Of a stretch of 64,000 bases of DNA, positions 23,052 to 32,600 are shown in pieces. The notes beneath the pieces were generated by a model that was given only the letters and a program-made list of their open reading frames with translations, searched no databases and was not told where the DNA came from. The position numbers and the translations under genes were made by a program. Where the stretch lies: assembly GCF_008727925.1 (NCBI RefSeq), contig NZ_VTWT01000006.1, positions 124,001 to 188,000 of the forward strand, written 5' to 3'. Source of the DNA: Adhaeribacter soli. Lineage in GTDB: Bacteria; Bacteroidota; Bacteroidia; Cytophagales; Hymenobacteraceae. The stretch's first letter is position 1; every line of letters starts with the position of its first letter.

Positions 23052-24260
23052 ATGGCAAACAAGCGGTTTTTAAGAATACTTTTCAACGTACTGGTAATTG
23101 TTTTCGGGGGACTGGCACTCTGGCAGTTTTCCTTTTTTAGACCCTATTTCGGACAACCACCGGCAATAACGCACCGGATATCAGGAAATCAGACTGGTCC
23201 CGAGGACAGTGTAGTAGCTGCACCCGGCCTTCGCTACCAGCGTAATGCTTTTGCCCGTTTCTGGCTGGGCGACCATAACCGCCAACGCTGGGCAACGCCC
23301 GTACAGGTACCCGTTTTCCGTACCGGTCAACCGCCGCACTTTTTTAAAATTCTGAAAAGGGGAGGAGGCATGCAAACCATCAGCTTTACGCTGACCGATA
23401 TAAATGGTACTGCTTATGCGTTACGTTCGGTAGATAAAAACCCCGTTTTTGCGCTGCCACCTTTTGCCCGGTACACCCTGGTCAGAAGTTTTGTACAGGA
23501 CCAGATCTCCGCTGCCGATCCTTACGCTTTCCTGGTAGTGGCTGAACTTGCCCGTGGGGCCGGCATCCGCCAAACCCAGCCCCAGGTTGTTTTTGTAATG
23601 CCCGGCGATCCTGCTTTTCAAATCTTCGGAATTCATAAAGGCGGCTTTTTTAACCTCAGTCAGAAATATGTAGAACCGAGCAGCTTAAAGCAGCCAAACG
23701 AAAAATTCACCGGCTTTTATACTACCTTAGAGATGTTCCATATCCTGGACCGGGATCCTGCTGCTTCTGTAGAAAGTGCTTACTACTTAAAATGCCGCCT
23801 CTTCGATCTGCTGATCAGCGATTGGGACCGCCATGCCGGGCAATGGGATTGGTTGGGTTTTTCCGGGCCAAAAGGTACCGTTTTCCGGCCCCTGCCCAAA
23901 GACCGCGACCAGGCACTCGGATATTACGAAGATGGCATCATCCCCGCGTTGCTAACCAGTAAAATCGGAATCAGGAAATTTACTTCCTTTACGGAAGAAT
24001 ATAATGACGTAGAAGGGTTCACTCACAACGGCCGGCAGCTGGATGAAAGATTCCTGAAGCATTTAAAGCGGGAGCAATTTATAAAGACAGCTAAGGATTT
24101 ACAGTTGGCCTTAACCGATATGGTGTTGAAAAATGCGGTAAAGCAATATCCCCGAGAAGTGTACCCTGAAGCAGCCCCGAGCATTTACCGGAAATTAAAA
24201 GCCCGAAGAGATAAATTACCGGAAGCTGCGCTGGAATTTTATAAGGTTTACCAGGATTAG
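23052..24260 (+). CDS. Membrane-anchored protein with FAM20C/HipA-like kinase fold motifs
   Basis: A 402-aa protein with one N-terminal membrane helix (about 8-26, 'ILFNVLVIVFGGLALWQF') and a large periplasmic domain. The second half has the arrangement 'CRLFDLLISDWDRHAGQWDW', like the catalytic D-x-D-R-H loop of HipA/FAM20C-type kinases, and 'PLPKDRDQALGYYEDG' at the place of the metal-binding DFG-like Asp. Bacteroidota proteins with 'GDWDRHxxQW...P(I/L)P+DRDQ' are common and usually annotated as hypothetical or fused to surface antigens. Kinase activity is inferred; the substrate is unknown. The start ATG is well placed. Confidence 0.6.
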   Translation: MANKRFLRILFNVLVIVFGGLALWQFSFFRPYFGQPPAITHRISGNQTGPEDSVVAAPGLRYQRNAFARFWLGDHNRQRWATPVQVPVFRTGQPPHFFKILKRGGGMQTISFTLTDINGTAYALRSVDKNPVFALPPFARYTLVRSFVQDQISAADPYAFLVVAELARGAGIRQTQPQVVFVMPGDPAFQIFGIHKGGFFNLSQKYVEPSSLKQPNEKFTGFYTTLEMFHILDRDPAASVESAYYLKCRLFDLLISDWDRHAGQWDWLGFSGPKGTVFRPLPKDRDQALGYYEDGIIPALLTSKIGIRKFTSFTEEYNDVEGFTHNGRQLDERFLKHLKREQFIKTAKDLQLALTDMVLKNAVKQYPREVYPEAAPSIYRKLKARRDKLPEAALEFYKVYQD

Positions 24261-24471
24261 GCTACTTTTTGGATGGAATGCTACTCGCCCTACTCTTTAA
24301 GCTTTGTGAAGTTCTGAGCTCCGGTTTTCTTTCAGGTTTAAAGAAATAATTGGTAAGAAATTATTTGCCTGAATAACTAAAATTAAATTCTCCCGGATTT
24401 GGAAGTTTATTAGCATAACCTTATTTTTGCACCCACAAAAGCATTGAAATTATGCCAATGCTTTACGTTCT

Positions 24472-24554
24472 GCGCACGTGGTGAAACTGGTAGACACGCC
24501 ATCTTGAGGGGGTGGTGCCTTACGGGTGTGGGAGTTCGAATCTCCCCGCGCGCA
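24472..24554 (+). tRNA. tRNA-Leu (anticodon GAG)
   Basis: An 83-nt class II tRNA. D-arm 'GTGAAACTGGTAGACAC', anticodon stem CCATC/GGTGG enclosing loop TTGAGGG with anticodon GAG (reads CUU/CUC), a long variable arm as in all tRNA-Leu, T-stem GGGAG/CTCCC with TTCGAAT loop, discriminator A at 24554. CCA is not encoded. The acceptor stem has one A-C mismatch (24476 opposite 24549). It is followed by a terminator and is not used as an attachment site here. Confidence 0.93.
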
Positions 24555-24562
24555 CTTTCTTC

Positions 24563-24603
24563 AAAAGGTCCTGTTGCTTTATAGCGGCAGGACCTTTTTT
24601 TGT
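24563..24603 (+). terminator. Terminator of tRNA-Leu
   Basis: Arms AAAGGTCCTG (24564-24573) and CAGGACCTTT (24588-24597), then a T-run, directly behind the tRNA. Confidence 0.85.
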
Positions 24604-24639
24604 TTTTTGGTCTTTATAAAACGAAAGGCTTTTAAATGA

Positions 24640-24675
24640 AAAAATCCGGTAAGTTTTAGTTTACCGGATTTTCTG
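24640..24675 (-). terminator. Terminator of the seven-repeat T9SS protein gene
   Basis: Arms AAAATCCGGTAA and TTACCGGATTTT with a short TTTAGT-type loop, 24 bp after the stop at 24699 on the minus strand. Confidence 0.75.
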
Positions 24676-24698
24676 TTTGCTCATTTACTTTCTAGACT

Positions 24699-26312
24699 TT
24701 ACTCCACTACAATTTTCCGGGTGCTAACCTGCTCTCCGGATTTAACCTGAAGCAGATACATTCCTTTGGTTGCCGGAATCGTGAGTTCCTGGTTGATTTG
24801 ATTATTGGCAGCTTTTAGTTCCTGGTGTAAAATCTTTCGTCCGAGAAGGTCGGTAATGGTAACTTCGGCTTTGGCATTTTTCAGGTTGCTGATCTGTAGC
24901 TGGAATTTGCCTTGGTTAGGGTTGGGAGAAATGGAAATATTAATTTCGGGTTTTCCTTCTTTCAATCCGAGTACTTCAGGGCCTAGTTTTACGATCCAAT
25001 AATCAGTGCTTCCCCAAGAACCTTGGCTTTTATCGCCGTAAACAACGGAATAAGAATATCCTCCTAAAACAAACCCACCATCTGTGGTTTGACGAAGATT
25101 TCGAAAATAATCAGTTGAATTTCCACCAATAGTTTTATCCCACAGTCTATTTCCATTCGCATCAAGTTTTAATATCCAGTAATCATAGTCCCCGATTGGA
25201 TCTTGGCTTTTATCAGCTGAAATATAAGATCGAGAATCTCCGCCCAATATAATGCCCCCATCCTGGGTTTGAGCAATGCTTAATAAATGGTCATCAGCAC
25301 TTCCTCCAAATGATTTTTCCCAAAGTAAAGCGCCACTAGAACTCAGCTTCATTATCCAGTAATCATTCCCTCCTTTAGAGGCTTGGCTTTTATTACCGGA
25401 GGTACCAGAATTTGATATTCCACCTAGTATATAGCCGCCATCGATTGTTTGAGCCAAGCTAATTAACTCATCAGAGCCGCTCCCTCCGATAGTTCTATCC
25501 CAAAGCTTATTGCCACTAGCATCTACCTTTACAACCCAATAGTCATTGTATCCTAGGGAGGGCTGGGTTTTATCCCCGGATATACCGGAAAAAGAATAGC
25601 CACCTAAGATGAAACCCCCATCGGTTGTTTGGGTGAGGCTATTTAACCAATCAGCATTGCTTCCTCCATAGATTTTGTCCCAAATTTTATTTCCGGCAGC
25701 ATCCAGCTTTACGATCCAGTAATCAGGGCCACCTATTAATGGTTGACTTTGATCGCCGGATGGGCTGGAACCGGTAAACCCACCTAATATGTATCCTCCA
25801 TCATTAGTTAAAGCCAGACTAAATAATTTATCTACAGAATTTCCACCGATTGTTTTATCCCAAAGTTTATTGCCAATTGCATCCAGCTTCACTATCCAAT
25901 AATCAAGATCTCCCTTCGATGCCTGGCTTTTATCTAACGAGATTCCTGAATTTGAATACCCTCCTAAAAGGTAGCCCCCATCCGGAGTTTGAATGAGGTC
26001 AGACAAATAATCCTCGGCGCTTCCTCCAAAGGTTTTATCCCATTGTTTATTTCCGTTGGCATCCACTTTTACAATCCAGTAATCCTGAAGTCCTTGATTT
26101 ATTTGCGTTTTATCACCCAAAATACCAGAATTTGAGATACCTCCTAAAATATAGCCACCATCTGATGTTTGGCGTAAAGAAAGCAATTCATCCTGGCTAT
26201 CTCCACCAAATGTTTTATCCCACTGTTTTACAGGTGCAACTTGGGCCTTTGAGGTTTGAGGTGAAATAATTAATGAAAAAACTAGCAGGCCGAAAATTAA
26301 AAATCTTTTCAT
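24699..26312 (-). CDS. Secreted seven-repeat (beta-propeller-like) protein with T9SS sorting domain
   Basis: A 537-aa exported protein: signal peptide 'MKRFLIFGLLVFSLII', then seven consecutive 60-residue repeats of the form W-D-K-T-x-G-G...QT-x-DGGY-x-LGG...DYW-x-VKLD-x-GNK, then a C-terminal Por sorting domain ('SISPNPNQGKFQLQI' to 'GMYLLQVKSG'). Seven copies would suit a seven-bladed propeller. All repeats have exactly the same length (180 bp per unit), so recent copying or strong structural constraint is likely. ATG 26312 is preferred to the TTG at 26318. The function is probably binding of a surface ligand. Confidence 0.85.
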   Translation of the reverse strand: MKRFLIFGLLVFSLIISPQTSKAQVAPVKQWDKTFGGDSQDELLSLRQTSDGGYILGGISNSGILGDKTQINQGLQDYWIVKVDANGNKQWDKTFGGSAEDYLSDLIQTPDGGYLLGGYSNSGISLDKSQASKGDLDYWIVKLDAIGNKLWDKTIGGNSVDKLFSLALTNDGGYILGGFTGSSPSGDQSQPLIGGPDYWIVKLDAAGNKIWDKIYGGSNADWLNSLTQTTDGGFILGGYSFSGISGDKTQPSLGYNDYWVVKVDASGNKLWDRTIGGSGSDELISLAQTIDGGYILGGISNSGTSGNKSQASKGGNDYWIMKLSSSGALLWEKSFGGSADDHLLSIAQTQDGGIILGGDSRSYISADKSQDPIGDYDYWILKLDANGNRLWDKTIGGNSTDYFRNLRQTTDGGFVLGGYSYSVVYGDKSQGSWGSTDYWIVKLGPEVLGLKEGKPEINISISPNPNQGKFQLQISNLKNAKAEVTITDLLGRKILHQELKAANNQINQELTIPATKGMYLLQVKSGEQVSTRKIVVE

Positions 26313-26458
26313 GGACAATTAAGCAGCGGTGTGAAAGAAACTAAAGAGATGTTGCAAGTTAAAAACAAAACATAAATTATAGCAAACAATTGGCTAATTA
26401 TACTTTTGTTAACATACAAACTACGGGTAGAGCTCTTCCTGCTTAAATTCTCTACCAT

Positions 26459-28024
26459 TTAAAAACTCCGCTCAAACGGATTTTCCGGGGTAACCAGCAG
26501 CACGTTTTCCCGCTCAACAACTACGCTTCCGGGAGCAGCGCCTTTGGGTTTTCGTACAAATTTCTTGGGCGTGTAAATTACCGGGCAGAGGGAGTCGGTT
26601 TTGCGTTTGGAGTAGTAGGCGGCCAGTTGGGCGGCTTTTTCGATTACCGATGTGGGAAAGGTTTTGCCGGATTGGTATTTGATGACTACGTGCGAGCCGG
26701 ACACGTCTTTGGCGTGGAGCCAGAGGTCGTCTTTGTGGGTGTGTTTCTGGGTGAGGATGTCGTTGTTTTTGGCGCTTTTGCCTACCAGTATTTTAAAACC
26801 TTCGGATGAGAATTCGCGGAAAGGACTTTCGGGTTGTTCGGTTTTGGCTTCGGTCGAAAAATCATGGGCTTTCATGAATTGCTTCAGTCCTTTTACGTCG
26901 GTAATGCCAGCCAAAGCTTCCAGCTGTTCTTCCAGATGAATAATTTCTTCGGTTTTCCGGAGGGCCTTTTCTTCCAGTAGTTTTAATTCTATCTGCTGGT
27001 TTTTGCCTTTCTTATAAAGTCGTTCGGCCGTTTTTTGCGGCGTTTCGTTCGACTTTAATTTTATGGTGCGGTTCAGGTCCTGGTAAAAATCGTAGAGTTC
27101 CACTTCCGTGGCGCGGGGCGGAATGTTGCTGAGGTTGGCCATGATGATATCGGCCGTTTGCGAGAAGCTGGTATCGGTTTTTAAGGACCGCTGTTTTTGT
27201 TCTACCTGGCTTAACGTTTGTTCAGCGGCATGTTTCCGTTTTTCCAGTTGCTGCTTAATTGTCCGGAAATTCGTGGAAAAGAACTGGGTAGAAAGGAATT
27301 TGACCGTAAAGTATTGCGCCGCTTCCACCGGGTCTTTGTACCAGGCAATTTCCTGCCCAAGCGGCAACAAGCTTAACCGGATCTTGCCTTCCAGTTCTAT
27401 AATGTAATAATCCGGTTGTTCTAAAAGCTGAAGCAGTTCCGAAAAAAGTTTCTGTTGCTCATTTCCGGGTAGTTCTTCAAACTGTTTTTCCTGAAGCCAG
27501 ATCAGCGGCAGGTCGCCCAGGGTTGGCACCAGTTTCTGAAGGTACTTTAAGGAAAGCGGAAAATCTTCCGGGTTTATTTGAAATTCCCGGTCCATGGCCC
27601 AGGGGTTCAGCAGAAAATCGTCGGGGAATTTTTTATGGAAACGGCTTACCGGTTGCCGGTCCTGAAAAACCACCAGGTTAGAGCGGTTGCCGAACATTTT
27701 AAACAGCAGCGTAAACCCTTCCGAGAAACTGAAATAAAAGCTCCGTTCATTTTTGTGCTGCACCACATCGGTTATGGTTTGCCCGATAAGTTCCGGAAAA
27801 AGGTTTACCGTATTCTGGCGCTTGCGGTGGAAATCGGCAGGAAAAGCCAAGGCCGAAAAGCCGGAAGTCAGCATGGCCTTGATGTAAAAATCTTCCTGCC
27901 CGTTCGTAAAACCCAGCACCAGTTCATCCTTTTCCTGACTGAAACATTCGGCCAGCTTAAAGCCAACAAGTCTGCTCTTTAAAGCCCCGCTCAGCTGTTT
28001 CAGGAAGTAGTAGTTCAGGTGCAC
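26459..28024 (-). CDS. rqcH: NFACT family protein (RqcH-like ribosome quality control factor)
   Basis: A 521-aa protein with an N-terminal NFACT-N domain ('NYYFLKQLSGALKSRLVGF'), a central coiled-coil region (about 265-375, rich in Lys/Glu/Gln) and a C-terminal NFACT-R (DUF814) RNA-binding domain ('HTHKDDLWLHAKDVSGSHVV', 'AAQLAAYYSKRK'). RqcH binds obstructed 50S subunits and adds Ala tails to stalled peptides. The start is GTG at 28024, giving the conserved 'HLNYYFL' opening. It has no operon partner. The length is a little shorter than Bacillus RqcH. Confidence 0.88.
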   Translation of the reverse strand: MHLNYYFLKQLSGALKSRLVGFKLAECFSQEKDELVLGFTNGQEDFYIKAMLTSGFSALAFPADFHRKRQNTVNLFPELIGQTITDVVQHKNERSFYFSFSEGFTLLFKMFGNRSNLVVFQDRQPVSRFHKKFPDDFLLNPWAMDREFQINPEDFPLSLKYLQKLVPTLGDLPLIWLQEKQFEELPGNEQQKLFSELLQLLEQPDYYIIELEGKIRLSLLPLGQEIAWYKDPVEAAQYFTVKFLSTQFFSTNFRTIKQQLEKRKHAAEQTLSQVEQKQRSLKTDTSFSQTADIIMANLSNIPPRATEVELYDFYQDLNRTIKLKSNETPQKTAERLYKKGKNQQIELKLLEEKALRKTEEIIHLEEQLEALAGITDVKGLKQFMKAHDFSTEAKTEQPESPFREFSSEGFKILVGKSAKNNDILTQKHTHKDDLWLHAKDVSGSHVVIKYQSGKTFPTSVIEKAAQLAAYYSKRKTDSLCPVIYTPKKFVRKPKGAAPGSVVVERENVLLVTPENPFERSF

Positions 28025-28227
28025 TTTTTAAATTGTTTAATGGCTAAATTGTTGGAGGCTGTTTGTTAAAAGTTAATGGTGTAAATTCCGAAAAAAAACT
28101 AAAACAGTAAGGTGAAAACCTGAAACAGGAGAGCCTTGATCGAAGAAATTACTAACTCTTAGATGACCAGCAATTTAGCACTTTAACCATTAAACAATTT
28201 AGCTAAACAATTTAACCATTAAACCAT

Positions 28228-28989
28228 TTAGCAATTAAATTGAAGCCCATCGTAGCCGAGTTTGATGAATTCCGGGAGTTCTTTTTCTACTTCGGCGTGG
28301 AAACCCAGCAGGTGGCTGATGTGCGTTAAATAGGCTTGTTTGGGTTGCAGTTCTTCCAGAATCTGAACGGCTTCGGAAAGCGAAAAGTGGGAGATGTGCG
28401 GTTCGCGGCGAAGGGCATTCAGCACAATTACGTCGGAACCTTTTATCTTTTTCTTTTCTTCGGCGGAAATAAAGTTAGCGTCGGTAATGTAGGTGAAGTT
28501 CCCTACCCGGAAACCCAGCACCGGAAGTTTGTAATGCTGCACCCGGATAGGGGTGAAGGTTACGCCTTCGATCTCGAAGGGTTCTTCGGAAATCGGGTTG
28601 AGCTGTACGCGCGGAATGCCGGGGTAATTGATGCCGGAAAAGATGTAACTGAATTCTTTTTGCAGTTGGTTAATTACCCGTTCTTCGGCATAGACCGGCA
28701 TGTCTTTATGCTGGGAGAAATTGAAGGCGCGGATATCGTCCATGCCGGCGGTGTGGTCTTTGTGTTCGTGGGTAAACACGAGCGCATCGAGTTTTTTGAT
28801 GCGCTCGCGCAAGACCTGTTGCCGGAAATCGGGGCCGGAATCGATGATAAAGCTTTTGCCGTTGACTTCCAGGTGCACGGATACACGCAAACGCTTGTCG
28901 CGGTAATCGAGGGAATGACATACCGGGCACTCGCAGGCAATTACCGGAACGCCCTGCGAAGTACCGGTTCCAAGCAACGTTACTTTCAC
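28228..28989 (-). CDS. MBL-fold metal-dependent hydrolase (PhnP-like)
   Basis: A 253-aa metallo-beta-lactamase fold phosphodiesterase-type enzyme. It starts 'LLGTGTSQGVPVIACECPVC', has the metal-binding 'THEHKDHTAGMDDIR', later 'YITDANFIS', and ends with a His-containing 'YLTHISHLLGFH'. The Cys pair near the N-terminus is typical of the PhnP/RNase Z-like cyclic phosphate diesterase group. The GTG start overlaps the TGA stop of the upstream 91-aa gene by four bases (GTGA), so they are translationally coupled. No phosphonate genes are nearby, so the substrate is open. Confidence 0.85.
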   Translation of the reverse strand: MKVTLLGTGTSQGVPVIACECPVCHSLDYRDKRLRVSVHLEVNGKSFIIDSGPDFRQQVLRERIKKLDALVFTHEHKDHTAGMDDIRAFNFSQHKDMPVYAEERVINQLQKEFSYIFSGINYPGIPRVQLNPISEEPFEIEGVTFTPIRVQHYKLPVLGFRVGNFTYITDANFISAEEKKKIKGSDVIVLNALRREPHISHFSLSEAVQILEELQPKQAYLTHISHLLGFHAEVEKELPEFIKLGYDGLQFNC

Positions 28990-29261
28990 GATTCGTCGGC
29001 CTGGTTTTGGATTTCAGCCAGGAACTCCTGATTTTTTTCGCTCAGCCGGCTGGTGTCGATGGTAATATTCCGCAGGATCTCGTACAGGCAATTTACCTTT
29101 CCCTCCAGGGCGTAGTATTTATTTACCACCACCACTTTCATATCTTTCAGCACGCAGTAACCCGCTTTAAAGTTGCCTTTCTCGTAGCGGAGCATGTAAT
29201 CCGATTCGGCAAAAAGGTCTTCAAGTTTGGTTAAAAAATGGCGCGTGTACTTCAGCTCCAT
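28986..29261 (-). CDS. Conserved-looking hypothetical protein coupled to the MBL hydrolase
   Basis: A 91-aa soluble protein beginning 'MELKYTRHFLTKLEDLFAESDY', with central strands ('YCVLKDMKVVVVNKYYAL') and a helical end. Its TGA overlaps the GTG start of the MBL hydrolase, and the receiver protein lies 15 bp upstream, so it probably belongs to one transcription unit running from the hybrid kinase to 28228. I know no function for it. Confidence 0.65.
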   Translation of the reverse strand: MELKYTRHFLTKLEDLFAESDYMLRYEKGNFKAGYCVLKDMKVVVVNKYYALEGKVNCLYEILRNITIDTSRLSEKNQEFLAEIQNQADES

Positions 29262-29276
29262 GCAATACTTTTTTAC

Positions 29277-29654
29277 TTAAGAAATATACTGTTTTACGGT
29301 TTGCACCAGCATGTCGAAATCTACCGGTTTAGGCAGGTACGCGTTAATGCCCGCCTTCTTGAAATCTTCCATCGAATAGTTGTTGGCGTTACCGGTTACG
29401 GCAATGATCGGAATGCTGGAGATCTTCGGGTCCGGGTTGTTGCGGATCTCGCGGGTGCAGGTCATGCCGTCTTTGCCGGGAATGTTGAGGTCCATCAGGA
29501 TGCCGTCTACGTCCTGCTTTTCAATGGTTTTCATAACCTCGCTGCCGTTTTTGGCCGCAATAATATTGTAATTCTGAAGCTCCAGGATCTTACGGGTCAG
29601 GTTCAGAATAACGGAACTGTCTTCTGCAATCAGGATGGTTTTAGAATCTGCCAT
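29277..29654 (-). CDS. Single-domain response regulator (CheY-like)
   Basis: A 125-aa receiver domain with no output domain: acidic pocket near the start ('LIAEDSSVIL'), phospho-acceptor Asp in 'GILMDLNIPGKDGM', Thr in 'IIAVTGNANN' and Lys in 'YLPKPVDFD'. It begins one base after the stop of the 1738-aa hybrid kinase, so it is the obvious phosphorelay partner taking phosphate from the kinase HPT domain. The output is unknown. The minus-strand order is kinase, receiver, 91-aa protein, MBL hydrolase. Confidence 0.9.
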   Translation of the reverse strand: MADSKTILIAEDSSVILNLTRKILELQNYNIIAAKNGSEVMKTIEKQDVDGILMDLNIPGKDGMTCTREIRNNPDPKISSIPIIAVTGNANNYSMEDFKKAGINAYLPKPVDFDMLVQTVKQYIS

Positions 29655-29655
29655 A

Positions 29656-32600
29656 TTAATTTAGAGTGATAAAGTGCTTATACGTTTGGGTAAATTGCCG
29701 GTATTGCTGCAACAGTTTTTCGAAGCCGGCGGGTACCGTTTCCAGTTCGCCCGTTTTAATGTCGTGCTCCAGTTGCTTGGCCGTCTGTGCCATGGGGTTC
29801 AGGCCCAAAGTAGATGCCGTACCTTTAATCTGATGCAATGTACTTAAAATCTCTTTGTAATGTTTTGCATCAACTTCTTTTTTAGCATCGGTCAATAGTT
29901 CGCCGGCTTCGGTTTCGAAATCGGTATACAATTGTTCGGCAAAGTCGGCGCCGCCCAGTTCCTTTAACTGGATCAACACATGCACATCCAATTGTTCCTC
30001 CGGCTTGCTTTCAGGCATGTTCTCCTGCTGGTTCAGGCCGGCCTCTTCGCCCAGCCATTTCCGGATCACGTTATACAGATCGGTGGTTTTTACTGGTTTG
30101 GAAACGTAATCGTCCAGGCCCTGATTCATGAATTTCTCCGCATCGTCTTTCATCGAATACGCCGTCATGGCAACTATTGGCGGACACTTTTCCTGCAGAA
30201 TTGCTTTTATTTCCGTGGTGGCCTGCACGCCGTCCATTTCCGGCATCTGGATATCCATGAAAATAATGTCGTAGTTTCGGGAAGTGGCTAAGTCTATGGC
30301 TTCGTAACCGTTCGAGGCCACCTCGCAACGGCAACCCAGTTTACCAAGTAATTTCAGGGCTACTTTCTGGTTTATCTGATTGTCGTCAACCAGCAGTACA
30401 TACGGCTCGTGGTGGAAATGTTCGGTTCCGGTAAACGTTTCTTTAAAGGCCTGCAGGTTATTCAGGATCTCTTCCACGTTTTCGGCTTCGCGGGTGGTAA
30501 TGTTAAACCAGAACGTACTTCCCTCGCCGTAAACCGAATTCACGCCAATTTCTCCTCTCAACAGTTCGCTTAACTGCTTCGAAATGGCCAGCCCTAATCC
30601 GGTGCCGCCAAACGATTTGGTAGAAGTGTCATCGAGCTGGGTGAAGTTGGTGAAAAGCAGTTTTTTGTTTTCCTCGGTAATGCCAATTCCGGAATCCTGT
30701 ACCTTAACTTCCAATTGGAAGGCACCGTTTTTCAGTTCCCGCTTTTTCTTCACGTAAATATTCACTTCCCCGCTGTTGGTAAACTTTATGGCGTTGGAAG
30801 TAAGGTTCGAAAGAATTTGCAGGAAACGGGTTTCGTCGGTAACGATAAAGCGCGGCGTATCCGGATCTATGGTTAAAGTGAAATCGAGACTTTTCTGGCT
30901 GGCACGGTTATAGAATAAGGAATAAATTTTATCGAGGGTATAGAACAGGTCGATGCCCTGTTCGTTCATCACCAGCTTGCCCGCCTGGATCTTGGAAAGG
31001 TCCAGAATATCGTTCAGAATGGCCAGCAATGCGTCGGAAGATTTTCGTAAAGTATCTACGTACTCGGCCTGTTCTTCGGTAATAATGGTCTGGTGCAGCA
31101 GGTCGATCATGCCGATGATGCCGTTCATAGGCGTGCGCAATTCGTGGCTCATGTTGGCCAGGAAAAGCGTTTTGGCCTGTAACGAATTTTCGGCCACTTC
31201 CTTGGCCCGGATCAGTTCGGCCTCGATCTGTTTTATTTCGGTTACGTCGCGGCAAACGCCTTCCATGCCCAGCGGGTTGCCTTGTTCATCTTTAAGGCTC
31301 CGGGCATTTATCAGCACTTTTCGCACCTTGCCGCGTTTGGTTTTCAGCGCTACTTCAAAGTTGCGGACTTTACCAGCCTTTTTTACGGTATCGATCAGGG
31401 CCTGCCGTTCTCCGGCGTCTACATAGAGTTGCAGGCTGTGCATGCCTACCACTTCCTGAGGCGTATAACCCAGCATTTCCTGCACCGACGGACTCATGAG
31501 TATAATAAAGCCTTCCGGGTCGGTGCGGTAATACAGGTCCTGGAACGATTCGAAAATGGAGCGGAACTTTTCTTCGCTGGTAGCCAGGGCCAGTTGCGAG
31601 AGTTTTTTTTCCGTAATGTCGAGCGCAATTCCGGAAACCTCCTCAAAGGTGCCGTCCTGCAGATAGATCGGGTTCAGGTATATTTCGCGCCAGTAATCGT
31701 TGCCGTCGGTACCGGTGATGTTTAGTTCGAAATGCTGATTTTTGCCTTCAAAAACCTTTACGTAGCGATCTTCCCATTCCTGCAGGTCTTTCTGATAGAA
31801 CGAAGGCAGGGTAGCCAGACTTAACTTTCCGGTTGGCAAGGCCTGATCGGCCGGCTGGTTAAAGAAGGAATGATAAAAGTTCTGGTTGTAAGATGTGATC
31901 TCGCACTGGCGGTTTACCGACCACATCATATGAGAGCCGCTCTCGAAAATAGCTTTCAGGCGGGCATTCTGTTTGTTTATCTGTTCTTCGTTCCGTTTAC
32001 GCTCAATGGCCAGTGCCACCTGGTTCGAAATAAAGTGCAGGATCTCGATATCGGTATGGATATAGGCATCCCGCTTTTTATAATCCTGCACCGAAATTAC
32101 GCCAATAATGCGGTCTTCGATCGAAAGCGGGGAGCAAAGCATTACTTCCGGGATCTGCCCGTGCGGCTCCACTTTTCCTTCGGCAATAAGCTGTTCAAAA
32201 TCTTCCTTCAATAAAAAGAGCGGCCTGCCCGAACGGATAATGAATTCGGAAATACCTTTGGCAAACGGTTGCGTTATAATGGATTGCGCATTGCTGATGT
32301 ACTGATCTACGAGGTAAACAAAGTTGAGCTCGGATTTATCTTCGTTGCAAAGGGCAATGTAAATGTTATTGGTTTCGATGATCTTACTCAGTTCCCGGTG
32401 AATGGCGCCGTAAAGCGAAGTTAAGTCTTTGCTGCTGATGGCCAGGTTGGCAATGGAATAGTAAACTTTCTGCAACCGTTCGGCCTTGATGCGGTCGGTA
32501 ATGTCGTGCAGAATGGCGCGCGTAGCTACCGGCTTGCCTTCCTGCCAGCTGCAGCTCAAACTCCCGATCAGGTGTACCGGTTTGCCGCTTTTGGTCAGGA

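Noticed and set aside
24472-24554. tRNA-Leu as the island attachment site
   Set aside because: It is 5.9 kb away from the integrase within ordinary core genes, and no duplicated tRNA 3' end was seen.
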